A stretch of DNA of 64,000 bases from Streptomyces sp. A0642 (GCF_004795105.1 NZ_SSBL01000010.1:124001-188000); one strand, 5' to 3'; shown: positions 42,774 to 52,356, numbered from the stretch's first letter. Program-made: numbers and translations. Notes: generated from the letters alone by a model not told the origin.

Positions 42774-44924
42774 TCACGCGGAGGGGTGGAGCGGGTTGGG
42801 CACCGTGCCGTGGACGGCCGCGTGCGGCCGCTCGGGCCGGTCGCGGTAGCCGTCCAGGTGCAGCCGGTTGCGGTTGAGACAGAGGCGTTCGATGCGGGGC
42901 GTCAGCATGTCGAACATCTCGAACCTCTCCTTCAGCTCGGGGAAGCGGGCGTGGTGGCGCAGGATCTCCGCCCGGACGAGTGACCAGAAGACGCGCTCCG
43001 GGACGCCGAGCTGTTCCTCGCAGAGCGGGGACAGGAAGCGGAAGACTCCGGTGAAGAGACCGGAGTGGATGAACTGGGTGAGGAAGGCGGGCTCCTCGGT
43101 GAGCAGGACGCTGCGTACGTCCGGCGGCATGGTGTCGTGCTCGGGCAGCGGCCGGGCGCTGATGTTCACGTCGTCGACGAAGTCCTTGATCGCCAGGCGC
43201 ACCGGGACGTCGTTCTCGTCGAAGACGACGATGGCGTTCTCGCCGTGCGGGGAGAAGACGGTGCCGTAGCGGTACAGGAAGTGCAGCAGCGGCGGGAGCA
43301 GCGCGGCGAAGAGCCGGGTGAGCCAGCCGGTCGGTGTGAGACCCGAGCGGGCGACCAGCTCGGCGGTGAACGCTCGTCCCCGCGGATCGGTGTGCAGCAG
43401 CGAGGCGAGGGTGCGGGCCCGCTCCCCGGGTGCGAGGCGCGGCAGGAGGGGCTCGCGCCAGATCGCCCCGAGGATCTCCTTGAACTGGTACGGCGTCTCG
43501 GGGAGGTGGTCGTAGAGCGGGTGCTCCACCGTGACGGAGGCGACCTCGCCGAGGAGGATGACGCCACAGGTGTCGCGGAGGAACGGATCGTTGTCGCGCA
43601 TCCCCTGGACCCAGCTGGTGACGGCGGGCGCGGCGAGGGTGCGTTCGGTCGGCAGGCCCCGCCAGACCAGGGTGTTGAGGATAGACAGCGGCAGCTTGAC
43701 GGTGTGCCGGTCCGGCCGGGACAGGTTGGCGAAGGTGCGGATGGACTGCTGTGGGAGCCGCAGGTCCGGGTCGGCGTGCAGGGGGACGATGTCGCCGGCG
43801 GCGATGGCCGGGGCGAACAGGGGCATGATCCACTCGTCCCACTGCCAGGGGTGGACGGGGAGGCAGTAGTAGCCGTCCGGGTCGAGGCCCCGGCGGCGCA
43901 GGACGGCGGCGAAGGACTCGCGGACCGCGGGGCCCAGCTCCTGGGCGTAGAGCCGGCCGGGATCGGCGAGCGCGCTCACGCCCCGGTAGGCGGCGATCCG
44001 TGAGGAGACGGCGATCCACGGCAGGGTGACCGGAGTGCGGGCCTCGGGGGTGAAGCGGGCCGCGTCCGTGGCGGAGAAGCCGAGCCGCCCCTTGTTGGCG
44101 ACGATCCAGGGGTGGCCCGTCTGATGGCCCTCGAGCTCGGCGTAGTCGAGGTCGGCCAGCGCGGCGGCGTCGAGCGCGCCGTGGTCCAGACGGGCGTCGG
44201 CGGTCAGCGTGGTCGTGAGCTCGCGGACGAGGTGGCCGAGGGTGGCGCCGTCCAGCCCGATGAGGCGGCGGGCGCGGGCGAGGAACAGCAGCGGATCACG
44301 GAAGGGGATGCTGCCGGTGACCCGGCCCGGCTCCGCCGGGTCCACCGGGTCTGCCGGGTCCACCGGGTCTGCCGGGTCCGCCGGGTCCCCGGGCTCGGCT
44401 TCGGTCGCGCCCGCCTCCGCCCCCGAAGCCGCGCCACGCGATTGCCGGTCCGTCACGTCCGCCCCCGAGGCCGCGTCGCTCGCCCCACAGACTGCCGGGT
44501 CCGCCTCCATCGCCACGCTGCTCGCCCCACGGGCTGCCGGGTGGGCCTCCGTTGCCGTGTCGCTCGCCCCACGAACTGCCGGGTCCGCCCCCGAAGCCGC
44601 ACTGCCCGCCCCACAGGCTGCCAGGTCGGCCTCCGTCGCCGCGCTGCTCGCCTCGCGGATCGAGTCGGGGTCGACGCGCCAACTGCCGTAGACCCCGCGC
44701 CGGGCGGTGAAGCTGAGGCTGCTGCCGTCGTCGAGCACCAGGATGTACGTATCGCCCCCGGCGGATCGTGGAACGGGCTGGATGACTTCCTCGTAGGCGA
44801 ATTCGCCGAGCATCTTGGCGAGCATCCGGGCGGCGGCCCGGTCCCAGACCGCGCGGTTCAGTTCCGGGGTGCTGAGCAGCGTGGGCGGCTGGGCTGCGTC
44901 ACTGCTCGCGGGATATTGCGTCAC
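42774..44924 (-). CDS. IucA/IucC-family NRPS-independent siderophore synthetase (with repeat-rich insert)
   Basis: 716 residues. The NIS synthetase couples a carboxylic acid, usually citrate, to an amine or hydroxamate with ATP. Core motifs: EGHQTGHPWIVANKGRLGFS, YYCLPVHPWQWDEW, SIRTFANLSRPDRHTVKLPL, LHFLYRYGTVFSPHGENAIV and a C-terminal FhuF-like end. Residues about 93-199 (44328-44648) are an inserted low-complexity block of degenerate (A/T)EADPAxxGASxA units and a DPADPVDP run, absent from normal members. GTG at 44924 has GAGGAG upstream. Third biosynthetic enzyme type and last gene of the siderophore operon. Confidence 0.88.
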   Translation of the reverse strand: MTQYPASSDAAQPPTLLSTPELNRAVWDRAAARMLAKMLGEFAYEEVIQPVPRSAGGDTYILVLDDGSSLSFTARRGVYGSWRVDPDSIREASSAATEADLAACGAGSAASGADPAVRGASDTATEAHPAARGASSVAMEADPAVCGASDAASGADVTDRQSRGAASGAEAGATEAEPGDPADPADPVDPADPVDPAEPGRVTGSIPFRDPLLFLARARRLIGLDGATLGHLVRELTTTLTADARLDHGALDAAALADLDYAELEGHQTGHPWIVANKGRLGFSATDAARFTPEARTPVTLPWIAVSSRIAAYRGVSALADPGRLYAQELGPAVRESFAAVLRRRGLDPDGYYCLPVHPWQWDEWIMPLFAPAIAAGDIVPLHADPDLRLPQQSIRTFANLSRPDRHTVKLPLSILNTLVWRGLPTERTLAAPAVTSWVQGMRDNDPFLRDTCGVILLGEVASVTVEHPLYDHLPETPYQFKEILGAIWREPLLPRLAPGERARTLASLLHTDPRGRAFTAELVARSGLTPTGWLTRLFAALLPPLLHFLYRYGTVFSPHGENAIVVFDENDVPVRLAIKDFVDDVNISARPLPEHDTMPPDVRSVLLTEEPAFLTQFIHSGLFTGVFRFLSPLCEEQLGVPERVFWSLVRAEILRHHARFPELKERFEMFDMLTPRIERLCLNRNRLHLDGYRDRPERPHAAVHGTVPNPLHPSA

Positions 44925-44984
44925 GGGGACTCCTCGGGAGGGAACCGGCGGGGTTCGAGCGGCGGGGGCAGGACAGCGGATCGT

Positions 44985-45806
44985 TCACAGCTGGGCGCGG
45001 TGGGGCCGGTCACGGACCATCAGCGCGGCCCGCTTCTCCGGGAGTTCGACCTCGGCGGCGTAGCGGAATCCGGCGCTCAGGAACGCGGAGACGGAGGGGG
45101 TGTTCCGGAGGTCGGGCTCGGCGACGACCCGTGTGCACCGGGGACGGTTGTCGAGGACGAGGTCGGAGACGGCGCGGATCAGGGTGCGCCCGATCCCGTG
45201 GCCCCGCTGGTCCGCGTCGCCGATGAGGAGGTGGACCCCGGTGTCGTGCGGCCGGATCCGGCAGTGCCGGGCCAGGGGGTCGAGGTCGGCCCGGTAGATC
45301 TCCCAGTAGCTCATCGGGACGCCCGAGAGCACGCCCAGACACGGGATGCTGCGTCCGTCTCCGTCGAGTTGGGGCCTCAGGTGCCGGGCGGTGACCGTCT
45401 CGTCCCCGGCGAGTTCCCAGAAGGCCGCGACGGCGGGGTCGTTCATCCAGCGGCTGATCACCGCGAGGTCGCGCTCCAGCCGCACGGGGACGAGCTGGAA
45501 CACTCCGGCCTGCGTGCTGACGGGCTTCCATTCCGCGGGCCGGCCGAGCAGCGGACCGGAGTCCTCCGGCTCGTACCCGGACGACGACGCAGGGCCCTGG
45601 GAAGCGGGAGGCGGGGATACGGGGGCGCGGGATACGGGGGCGCGGGAAGGGCGGGTCCGGGAGGGGGCCCTGGAGGCGGGGCCCTCCTCCCCCAGGAGCG
45701 CGAGCAGCTCGGCGGTGAGGCGCAGATCGAGCGTGTCCTCGGCACCCGGGCGGGCCTGGGCGGCGGCGCCGGGCCCGGGGGTCGTGGGCGCATCGGTGGG
45801 AGGCAC
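44985..45806 (-). CDS. GNAT acyltransferase of siderophore pathway (IucB/RhbD-like)
   Basis: 273 residues. The N-terminal about 105 are Pro/Ala/Ser-rich with an RAPVSRAPVSPPP repeat; the C-terminal about 170 form a GNAT domain of the siderophore type: FQLVPVRLERDLAVISRWMN, DPAVAAFWELAGD, YWEIYRADLDPLARH, GVHLLIGDADQRGHGIGRTL with the acetyl-CoA loop. Such enzymes acylate an N-hydroxylated or free amine before NIS coupling. GTG at 45806 has AGGAG nine bases before it. It lies between the two synthetase genes in one operon. Confidence 0.82.
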   Translation of the reverse strand: MPPTDAPTTPGPGAAAQARPGAEDTLDLRLTAELLALLGEEGPASRAPSRTRPSRAPVSRAPVSPPPASQGPASSSGYEPEDSGPLLGRPAEWKPVSTQAGVFQLVPVRLERDLAVISRWMNDPAVAAFWELAGDETVTARHLRPQLDGDGRSIPCLGVLSGVPMSYWEIYRADLDPLARHCRIRPHDTGVHLLIGDADQRGHGIGRTLIRAVSDLVLDNRPRCTRVVAEPDLRNTPSVSAFLSAGFRYAAEVELPEKRAALMVRDRPHRAQL

Positions 45807-45862
45807 GGTGGCGCTCTCCTCTCTCGACGGTGGGCGTCCCGGCTGGGACGGGGGTGGGCCCC

Positions 45863-47773
45863 TCAGCCGCACAAGGGGTTGGTGACGGTGACGTAGACGG
45901 ACTGGGTGTCCACGGGCCCGACGAGTTCGTCCAGGCCGCGCAGGCGCGTCAGCATGTTGGCCTTGCAGCGCAGGCGGGGGGATTCCAGCAGCTGCGCGGG
46001 GAGCGGGGATCCCAGCGCGGTGGCCGATCCCAGGAACCGGCGGAACGCGGCGAGGAGCACCTGCTCGTCGGCGAGCTGCTGGGAGCCGAACGCCCCGATC
46101 AGTCCGAACACGTTGTTGATGCCGAGGTAGTACGCGAAGCGTTCGTCGGTGACGGCGTCGGAGACGAAGGTGTCGCTGACCGATCCGATGCCGGGGAGTC
46201 TGCGTTCGAGCGCGGCGCGGTGGGACTCGCGGAAGTAGTAGCCCTGATTGTCGCGGTAGCGGCCGCCGACCGGCCAGCCCTCGGCGTCGAGCAGGACCAG
46301 CGTGTTCTGCTGATGCGCTTCGAGGGCGACGCCCGCCTGGCCGTCCAGCCAGAGGACCGGCCGCACCACGCGGTCCAGGTAGCGCAGGAACCACTCGGCG
46401 GCGACGGCCGTCGTGGTCCGGCCGGTGGCGGCCCCGAGGCGGCGGACGATGTCGGCGAGGCGGGAACACATGCCCGCCCGGTCCGGCCAGGGGCGCGGCG
46501 CGGTGAGCCCGGCGATGCAGACCGCGTCGTCGAACCGGTGGAAGGGGTTGTGGCGCAACATGACGTCGAGGCCCGGGATGTGCTCGCCCTCGGGGGTGTC
46601 GGCCGCCAGCCATGCGGGATCCCGGACGATGTCGAATGCGGGGTGGACCGCGTGCCATTGCCGGGCGAGTCCGGTGCGCAGGAGCCGGTGGACCTCCACG
46701 CCCCGGCGGAGTTCCTTACGGAGGTTCTCCCGGCGGGAGTTGGTGATGCGTACGCCGAGGGAGAGCTTGAGCATGAGGTCCGTGCCGGGCCGCTGCACGG
46801 TGCGCACGGAGGAGGTGGGGTACCAGCGCTCGCCGTAGGGGCCGAGGTCGTGGAGCAGGCCGGAGTCGGCCAGCGCGGCGACTTCGGGCCGCATCGCCAG
46901 TTCGCGGGCCTGCCAGGGGTGGAGCGGGATCGGCGTGGTGTGCGGGGGGTGGGCCAGGCCTTCGGCGTGGCGGGCCACGAGTTCCGCGGCCGGGACCGGC
47001 CGGCCGTGTTCGGTCCAGGCGGAGTCGGTGGCCAGGACGGACCGGTCGACGGCAATCCAGTGGAGGGGGAAGGAGCCGTAGGACTCCGGGGAGTAGAGGC
47101 GGGACTCGGCGTCGGAGAGACCTTCCCGGCTCTTGGGCGAGGGGTGGAGCGGATGGCCGAGGAGGAGCGACTGCTCCGCGGTGAGGAAGAGGTCGGCCTC
47201 GGGGGGCGCGGCGGGCCGGCGCCGTCGCTCCGCGATGAATCCGGCGGTCCGCCGTACCGAGTCGGCTACCCGGGCCACCATGTCGGTGCCGTCGTGGTGG
47301 TCCGCCTCCCGCCCCAGGAGGGCGGCGACGGTGACGGCGTCGACGGTGGGCGCGCCCTCGGGTGCCGCTTCCAGGAGGGGCGGCCCGAATCGGTGCCAGC
47401 CGGTGGCGGACCAGTGGCGGACGGGGATGAGCAGGGCGGTACCGCTGGCGGGGAGCGGGATGCGCAGGGTCTCCCCCTGCGGGCGGGGCAGGTCGCATTC
47501 GCGGACCCAGCAGCGCAGCAGATTCTCGGTGCCCGCCGCGTCGGCGGAGCGGAGAGGGTCGGGGTGGTCCAGCGGGTCGGAGTGCTCCAGCGGGGCGGGC
47601 GCCGGGGCGGCACAGGCGGTCGCCGTCCGGTGGGCGTGCCGCTGCGCGTGCGGCACCTCCTTCTGGCGCGGCACGGTCGACGCCTCGACGGCGAGGTGGC
47701 CGGAGGGCCCGGCCTCTCCCGGGTGGCGGCTGGAGTCGGGGCCGTCGGCCTCGGGCGCGGGGGTGGGGTTCAC
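45863..47773 (-). CDS. IucA/IucC-family NIS synthetase (second)
   Basis: 636 residues. Motifs: EQSLLLGHPLHPSPKSREGL (substrate/ATP region), PIPLHPWQARELAM, SSVRTVQRPGTDLMLKLSLG, VALEAHQQNTLVLLDAEGWP and a FhuF-like end RLRCKANMLTRLRGLDE. GTG at 47773 follows AGGAAAG; upstream codons are non-conserved. Together with the other synthetase it should make two successive amide bonds on a diacid such as citrate. It starts 26 bases after the aminotransferase stop. Confidence 0.88.
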   Translation of the reverse strand: MNPTPAPEADGPDSSRHPGEAGPSGHLAVEASTVPRQKEVPHAQRHAHRTATACAAPAPAPLEHSDPLDHPDPLRSADAAGTENLLRCWVRECDLPRPQGETLRIPLPASGTALLIPVRHWSATGWHRFGPPLLEAAPEGAPTVDAVTVAALLGREADHHDGTDMVARVADSVRRTAGFIAERRRRPAAPPEADLFLTAEQSLLLGHPLHPSPKSREGLSDAESRLYSPESYGSFPLHWIAVDRSVLATDSAWTEHGRPVPAAELVARHAEGLAHPPHTTPIPLHPWQARELAMRPEVAALADSGLLHDLGPYGERWYPTSSVRTVQRPGTDLMLKLSLGVRITNSRRENLRKELRRGVEVHRLLRTGLARQWHAVHPAFDIVRDPAWLAADTPEGEHIPGLDVMLRHNPFHRFDDAVCIAGLTAPRPWPDRAGMCSRLADIVRRLGAATGRTTTAVAAEWFLRYLDRVVRPVLWLDGQAGVALEAHQQNTLVLLDAEGWPVGGRYRDNQGYYFRESHRAALERRLPGIGSVSDTFVSDAVTDERFAYYLGINNVFGLIGAFGSQQLADEQVLLAAFRRFLGSATALGSPLPAQLLESPRLRCKANMLTRLRGLDELVGPVDTQSVYVTVTNPLCG

Positions 47774-47799
47774 GGCGGTCTTTCCTGTGATGGTGCGGG

Positions 47800-49179
47800 T
47801 CAGCGGATCGACCCGGTCGCGGTCCGCCGGTGCGGTGAGCGCTCGGCGGCTGCCAGGGCGTCGGCGAGGCGGTCGACGACCGCTGTCGCCTGTTCGTCGG
47901 TGAGCGTGAGGGGTGGCAGCAGGCGTACGACGGTGGAGTGACGTCCGCCGAGTTCGACGATGAGCCCGCGGCGCAGACATTCCTGCTGGACGACCGTGGC
48001 GAGGACGGGGTCCGGCGGCGCCTCGCCGCCCGCGCCCACCGGGGCGGCCTCGGGGTCGACGAGTTCCACGCCGATCATCAGGCCCCGCCCGCGGACATCC
48101 CCGATGCTCGGGTGGTGGGCGACCAGTCCGCGCAGGCTGGCGAGCATCCTGGCCCCGAGTTCGGCGGCCCGGTGGGCGAGCCGGTTCTCCCGCACGTAGG
48201 CCAGGGTGGCGGTGCCGGCGGCCATGGCGAGCTGGTTGCCGCGGAAGGTTCCGGCGTGGGCCCCCGGCTGCCAGGTGTCGAGTTCGGAGCGGTAGACGAT
48301 CACGGCGAGCGGGAGGGATCCGCCGATGGCCTTGGACAGCACCATCACGTCCGGCACGATGCCGCTGTGTTCGACGGCCCAGAAGGCGCCGGTCCGGCCG
48401 ACGCCGGTCTGGACCTCGTCGGCGATCAGGGGGATGGACCGGGACCGGGTGATCTCCCGCATCCGGCGCATCCAGGCGTCGGGGGCGGGGTTGACCCCGC
48501 CCTCGCCCTGGACGGGTTCGAGGATCATGCCGGCCGGTGCGGGCGTTCCGCTCTTGGGGTCGTCCAGCACGCTCTCGGTCCAGCGGGCGGCGAGTTCCGC
48601 GCCCTGCTCACCGCCGGTGCCGAAGGGGCAGCGGTAGTCCTGCGGGAAGGGCAGCCGGGTCACTCGTACGTCTTCGGCGCCACCGGACGCGGCCAGGGCT
48701 CCGGCGGTCATGCCGTGGTAGGCGCCGGTGAAGGCGAGCAGGCCGCTGCGGCCGGTGGCGGCGCGGACCAGGGTGAAGGCCGCCTCGACCGCGTCGGTGC
48801 CGGCCGGTCCGCAGAACTGGATCCGGGCGTCGTCGGCGAATCCGCTCGGCAGGGTGGCGAACAGCTCCGTGGTGAAGGCGTCCTTGACGGGCGTGGCCAA
48901 GTCGAGCACGTGCAGGGGCGCACCGGAGTCGAGGACCTTCTTGATCGCTTCCAGGACCACCGGGTGGTTGTGCCCGAGGGCCAGGGTCCCGGCTCCGGAG
49001 AGGCAGTCGAGATAGCGCCGTCCGTCCGCGCCTTCGATGGTCAGTCCCCGTGCCCGTACCGGCACGATCGGCAGCGACCGCGCATAGGTGCGGGCGGCGG
49101 ATTCACGCAGCGACTGGCGGCGCAGGATGCCTTCGTGCGGCGCGAGGGGTGGTGCCGGAGCTGGTTCGGTCACGGCCAC
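47800..49179 (-). CDS. diaminobutyrate-2-oxoglutarate-type aminotransferase (siderophore operon)
   Basis: 459 residues of class III PLP aminotransferases. Key segments: ADGRRYLDCLSGAGTLALGH, CGPAGTDAVEAAFTLVR, AYHGMTAGALAASGG, LIADEVQTGVGRTGAFWA and the PLP lysine in VLSKAIGGSLPLAV. It resembles RhbA-like enzymes that make L-2,4-diaminobutyrate from aspartate semialdehyde. GTG at 49179 has GGAGG nine bases upstream. First gene of the four-gene siderophore operon. No iron box of the DmdR/IdeR type was found in the 470 bases upstream, and the diaminobutyrate decarboxylase and monooxygenase expected by analogy with rhizobactin are not adjacent. Confidence 0.87.
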   Translation of the reverse strand: MAVTEPAPAPPLAPHEGILRRQSLRESAARTYARSLPIVPVRARGLTIEGADGRRYLDCLSGAGTLALGHNHPVVLEAIKKVLDSGAPLHVLDLATPVKDAFTTELFATLPSGFADDARIQFCGPAGTDAVEAAFTLVRAATGRSGLLAFTGAYHGMTAGALAASGGAEDVRVTRLPFPQDYRCPFGTGGEQGAELAARWTESVLDDPKSGTPAPAGMILEPVQGEGGVNPAPDAWMRRMREITRSRSIPLIADEVQTGVGRTGAFWAVEHSGIVPDVMVLSKAIGGSLPLAVIVYRSELDTWQPGAHAGTFRGNQLAMAAGTATLAYVRENRLAHRAAELGARMLASLRGLVAHHPSIGDVRGRGLMIGVELVDPEAAPVGAGGEAPPDPVLATVVQQECLRRGLIVELGGRHSTVVRLLPPLTLTDEQATAVVDRLADALAAAERSPHRRTATGSIR

Positions 49180-49579
49180 GGCTGTTGATCCTCCCGCTGT
49201 AACAGTTGCGTTGCACGTCAGCACGATTCCGCAAGGACGGACTGCGGGGGTGAACGCTGTCTCCGTGTCCCCCGTACGTACCAACGACGCCGGGCGCGGC
49301 GGATCACGGGTACATCCGAAGATCCTTGCGGGAGCGCGAGCGGGCGGTGTCCGCGGAATAGCGTCGTCCGCCCGAAGGGCGGGGCCCGCCTCGCGGGGCG
49401 GGCGGGACGCCGGGGTCCCGAACCGGGGCCCTGCCGCACGCCGTCGGGAGCCGCACCGGCATAGTGGGGGACCGTGCCGCGGCCCCGGGACGGCCTTCCG
49501 GCGGCCCGTGGCCTGCAGGGAAAGGCGGCCGGACCGCCGTCCGCCGGAGCCGGCCCCTGTGCGGTCGGTCAGGACAGAA

Positions 49580-49619
49580 GTGCGGTACAGAAGCGCAGTT
49601 CAGCAGTGCGGTACAGAAG
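49580..49619. repeat. direct repeat upstream of the first protease gene
   Basis: GTGCGGTACAGAAG occurs at 49580 and 49606 (26-base period), with a partial copy before. It lies 34-73 bases ahead of the protease start in the 473-bp divergent gap; possible activator or operator repeats. The remainder of the gap shows no gene. Confidence 0.45.
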
Positions 49620-49652
49620 TGTTGAGTTACGAAGTCCCAGGGGGATCACCAG

Positions 49653-50879
49653 ATGCGACTCATTCGACCAGGATTCACCGGTCGGCGTGCGGGGAGCGCC
49701 CGCCGCACCCGTTCCACCGTGCTCGCCACGGCGGCGGCCGCCGCCGTCCTCGCCCTCACGGCGACGGCCTGCGGGCCGGGCGACGAGGAGGCGGGCACCG
49801 AGCCGAGCAGCAGTGCCGCGGGGACGCCGGACGGCAAGATCGCCCTTCCGGATGACCTGAAGGGCCGGCTCAAGGAACACGGGATCGACCTCGGCCAGTG
49901 GAAGAACGGCGACTGGAAGAACTGGGACAGGGACAAGTGGCTGCGTGAGGCCAAGGACTACATCAACCCCATCATCGAGGGCCTGTGGGACCCGGACCGC
50001 ATGCGGGACGCGGACAAGCCTCCCGAGCAGCCGGTCGACAACGACATCTCCGGCGACAAGGGCGTGACCGACCCGACGCCCGTGCCGGTCAGGGCCGTTG
50101 GCGTGCAGACGCCCTACCACGACAACGCCGCCGAGTCGGGGAAGCTGTTCTTCGACGGCCCCGAGGGCTCGATGGTCTGCTCGGCGACGGTGGTGAAGGA
50201 CCCGGCGCACCCCGGCAAGTCCAACATGGTGTGGACCGCGGGCCACTGCGTGCACGCGGGCAAGAAGGGCGGCTGGTACCGCAACATCGCCTTCGTGCCG
50301 TCGTACAACAACAGCGGGCTGTCGACCGATGAGCTCCGGAACAACCCGCCGAAGGAGAAGGTCGCCCCGTACGGCGTGTGGTGGGGCTCGTGGGCGCAGA
50401 CCTCCGAGCAGTGGATCGATCAGGGCGCCTCGGTCGGCGGTCTGGGCGCCCCGTACGACTTCGCCGTGCTGCACGTGACGCCGGAGAAGGGTTCCACGGG
50501 CAAGTCCCTGGAGGAGACGGTCGGTTCGGCTCTGCCGGTCGAGTTCAACGCCCCGGCGGTGCCCAAGATCGCCGAGATGACGGCCACCGGCTTCCCGGCC
50601 GCCCCGCCGTACGACGGCCAGAAGCTCTTCCAGTGCGACGACAAGCCCGGCCGGCTCTCGCTCACCGAGGACGATCCGACGATGTACCGCATCGGCTGCA
50701 GCATGACCGGTGGTTCCTCCGGTGGCGGCTGGGTCGCGGCGGGTCAGGACGGCAAGCCGGCGCTGGTCTCCAACACGTCCATCGGGCCGGTGTCGGCCGG
50801 CTGGCTCGCCGGACCCCGCCTCGGCACGGAGGCCAAGGGCGTCTACGAGTCGGTCAGCAAGAAGTACGCGGGACAGTAG
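49653..50879 (+). CDS. lipoprotein trypsin-like serine protease, copy 1
   Basis: 408 residues. A Sec signal peptide with lipobox LTATACG (Cys about 40) predicts a membrane-anchored extracellular protein. Catalytic triad: His in VWTAGHCVH, Asp in APYDFAVLHV, Ser in TGGSSGGGWV; the usual GDSGG is GSSGG. The linker has the unusual WKNGDWKNWDRDKWLREAKD segment, shared with copy 2. ATG at 49653 follows GGGGGATC. About 60 percent of the sequence is shared with the next gene, so they arose by tandem duplication. Substrate unknown. Confidence 0.85.
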   Translation: MRLIRPGFTGRRAGSARRTRSTVLATAAAAAVLALTATACGPGDEEAGTEPSSSAAGTPDGKIALPDDLKGRLKEHGIDLGQWKNGDWKNWDRDKWLREAKDYINPIIEGLWDPDRMRDADKPPEQPVDNDISGDKGVTDPTPVPVRAVGVQTPYHDNAAESGKLFFDGPEGSMVCSATVVKDPAHPGKSNMVWTAGHCVHAGKKGGWYRNIAFVPSYNNSGLSTDELRNNPPKEKVAPYGVWWGSWAQTSEQWIDQGASVGGLGAPYDFAVLHVTPEKGSTGKSLEETVGSALPVEFNAPAVPKIAEMTATGFPAAPPYDGQKLFQCDDKPGRLSLTEDDPTMYRIGCSMTGGSSGGGWVAAGQDGKPALVSNTSIGPVSAGWLAGPRLGTEAKGVYESVSKKYAGQ

Positions 50880-51103
50880 GCCGGCATCACCGTCCCGGAC
50901 ATGTGACGGCAGATCAGGGCCCTTCGGTGGAATGCCTTCGCCGAAGGACCCTGATCCACCCGGCGGATCCCGCGGCGCCCGGGTGGCAACGGCCGCCGCC
51001 CGGGCCGTCATAGGGTGGTCCCCGCACATCACCGACAGCCGGCCATTCCGGCCACGGCATGACACGCTCATGCCATTCCAAGGTTTCAGGGGGAATCTTT
51101 TCC

Positions 51104-52276
51104 ATGCGATCCATACGTCCGCTGCTCACCGCGACCGGCCTCGTCGCCGTCCTCGCGCTGACGGCGACGGCCTGCGGTCCGGACGAGGACCAGGCAGCCG
51201 CCCAGCCGGCGGCCACCATGTCCGCAGGCGGCAACGAATCCGGCGGCGGCATACCCGCCGACCTGGCCGACACCCTCAAGAAGCACGGTGTCGACCCGGA
51301 CCGGTGGAAGAGCGGCGAGTGGAAGAACTGGGACAGGGACAAGTGGCTGCGTGAGGCCAAGGACTTCGTCAACCCGGTCATCGAGGGGCTGTGGAAGCCG
51401 GACCGGATGAAGACGGCGAAGGACCCGGCCAAGACCATGTCGGCCGGAGACCTCTCGGGCGCCCAGGGCGTCAGCGACCCGGAGCCGAAGCCGGTCACGG
51501 CCGCGCGCGAGAGGACGCCCTACCACGACTACGCCGCCCCGGTCGGCAAGGTGTTCTTCGACTCCCCCGAGGGCTCGATGGTGTGCTCGGGCACCGTGGT
51601 CAAGGACCCGAAGAACCCGGGCAGGTCCAACCTGGTCTGGACGGCCGGTCACTGCGTGCACGCCGGCGCGAAGGGCGGCTGGTACCGCAACATCGTCTTC
51701 GTGCCCGCCTACAACGACCAGGGCAAGGACGCCGCGTCGCTGAAGAACGCGCAGCCGCAGGAGATCGCCCCGTACGGCGCCTACTGGGCCGACTGGGCCA
51801 GCACCTCCGGCGAGTGGCTGACCGGCGGCGGCCCGACCGGCGGCGAGGGCGCCCCGTACGACTACGCGGTCCTGCACGTGAAGCCCGAGCACGGCACCAA
51901 GTCCCTCGAGGAGACCGTGGGCAACGCACTGCCGGTGAACTTCTCGGCCCCCGAAGCCGCGCAGATCAACGCGATCGGCGCCTGGGGCTACCCCGCCGCA
52001 CCCCCGTACGACGGTCTGATCATGCACAAGTGCGTCGACCGCCCCGGCCGGCTCTCCATCAGCCCCGCCACCCCCACGATGTACCGCATCGGCTGCACCA
52101 TGACCGGCGGCTCGTCAGGGGGCGGATGGTTCAGCGAGGGCAGCGACGGCAAGCCGGCGCTGGTCTCCAACACCTCCATCGGCCCGGTGACGGCCGGCTG
52201 GCTGGCCGGACCCCACCTCGGCGAGGGCGCCCAGCAGATCTTCACGATGATGAGTGACAAGTTCGGGTCGGAGTAG
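51104..52276 (+). CDS. lipoprotein trypsin-like serine protease, copy 2
   Basis: 390 residues, tandem paralogue of the gene at 49653. Lipobox ALTATACG, then a Ser/Gly-rich spacer, WKSGEWKNWDRDKWLREAKD, His in VWTAGHCVH, Asp in APYDYAVLHV, Ser in TGGSSGGGWF. ATG at 51104 follows GGGGGAA; earlier in-frame codons would spoil the signal peptide. The 224-base gap to copy 1 shows no clear terminator, so the pair may be partly co-transcribed. A very strong hairpin follows its stop. Confidence 0.85.
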   Translation: MRSIRPLLTATGLVAVLALTATACGPDEDQAAAQPAATMSAGGNESGGGIPADLADTLKKHGVDPDRWKSGEWKNWDRDKWLREAKDFVNPVIEGLWKPDRMKTAKDPAKTMSAGDLSGAQGVSDPEPKPVTAARERTPYHDYAAPVGKVFFDSPEGSMVCSGTVVKDPKNPGRSNLVWTAGHCVHAGAKGGWYRNIVFVPAYNDQGKDAASLKNAQPQEIAPYGAYWADWASTSGEWLTGGGPTGGEGAPYDYAVLHVKPEHGTKSLEETVGNALPVNFSAPEAAQINAIGAWGYPAAPPYDGLIMHKCVDRPGRLSISPATPTMYRIGCTMTGGSSGGGWFSEGSDGKPALVSNTSIGPVTAGWLAGPHLGEGAQQIFTMMSDKFGSE

Positions 52277-52293
52277 CCCCCCCCCCCCGGAAA

Positions 52294-52344
52294 CGGACGG
52301 AGGGCCCGCACCCCATGAGCCATGGGGTGCGGGCCCTCCGTCCG
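52294..52344. terminator. strong bidirectional terminator
   Basis: A perfect 24-bp stem with arms CGGACGGAGGGCCCGC... and its complement, loop AGC, between the protease stop (52276) and the convergent hflX stop (52357). Confidence 0.9.
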
Positions 52345-52356
52345 AGCCTGCCGCGG

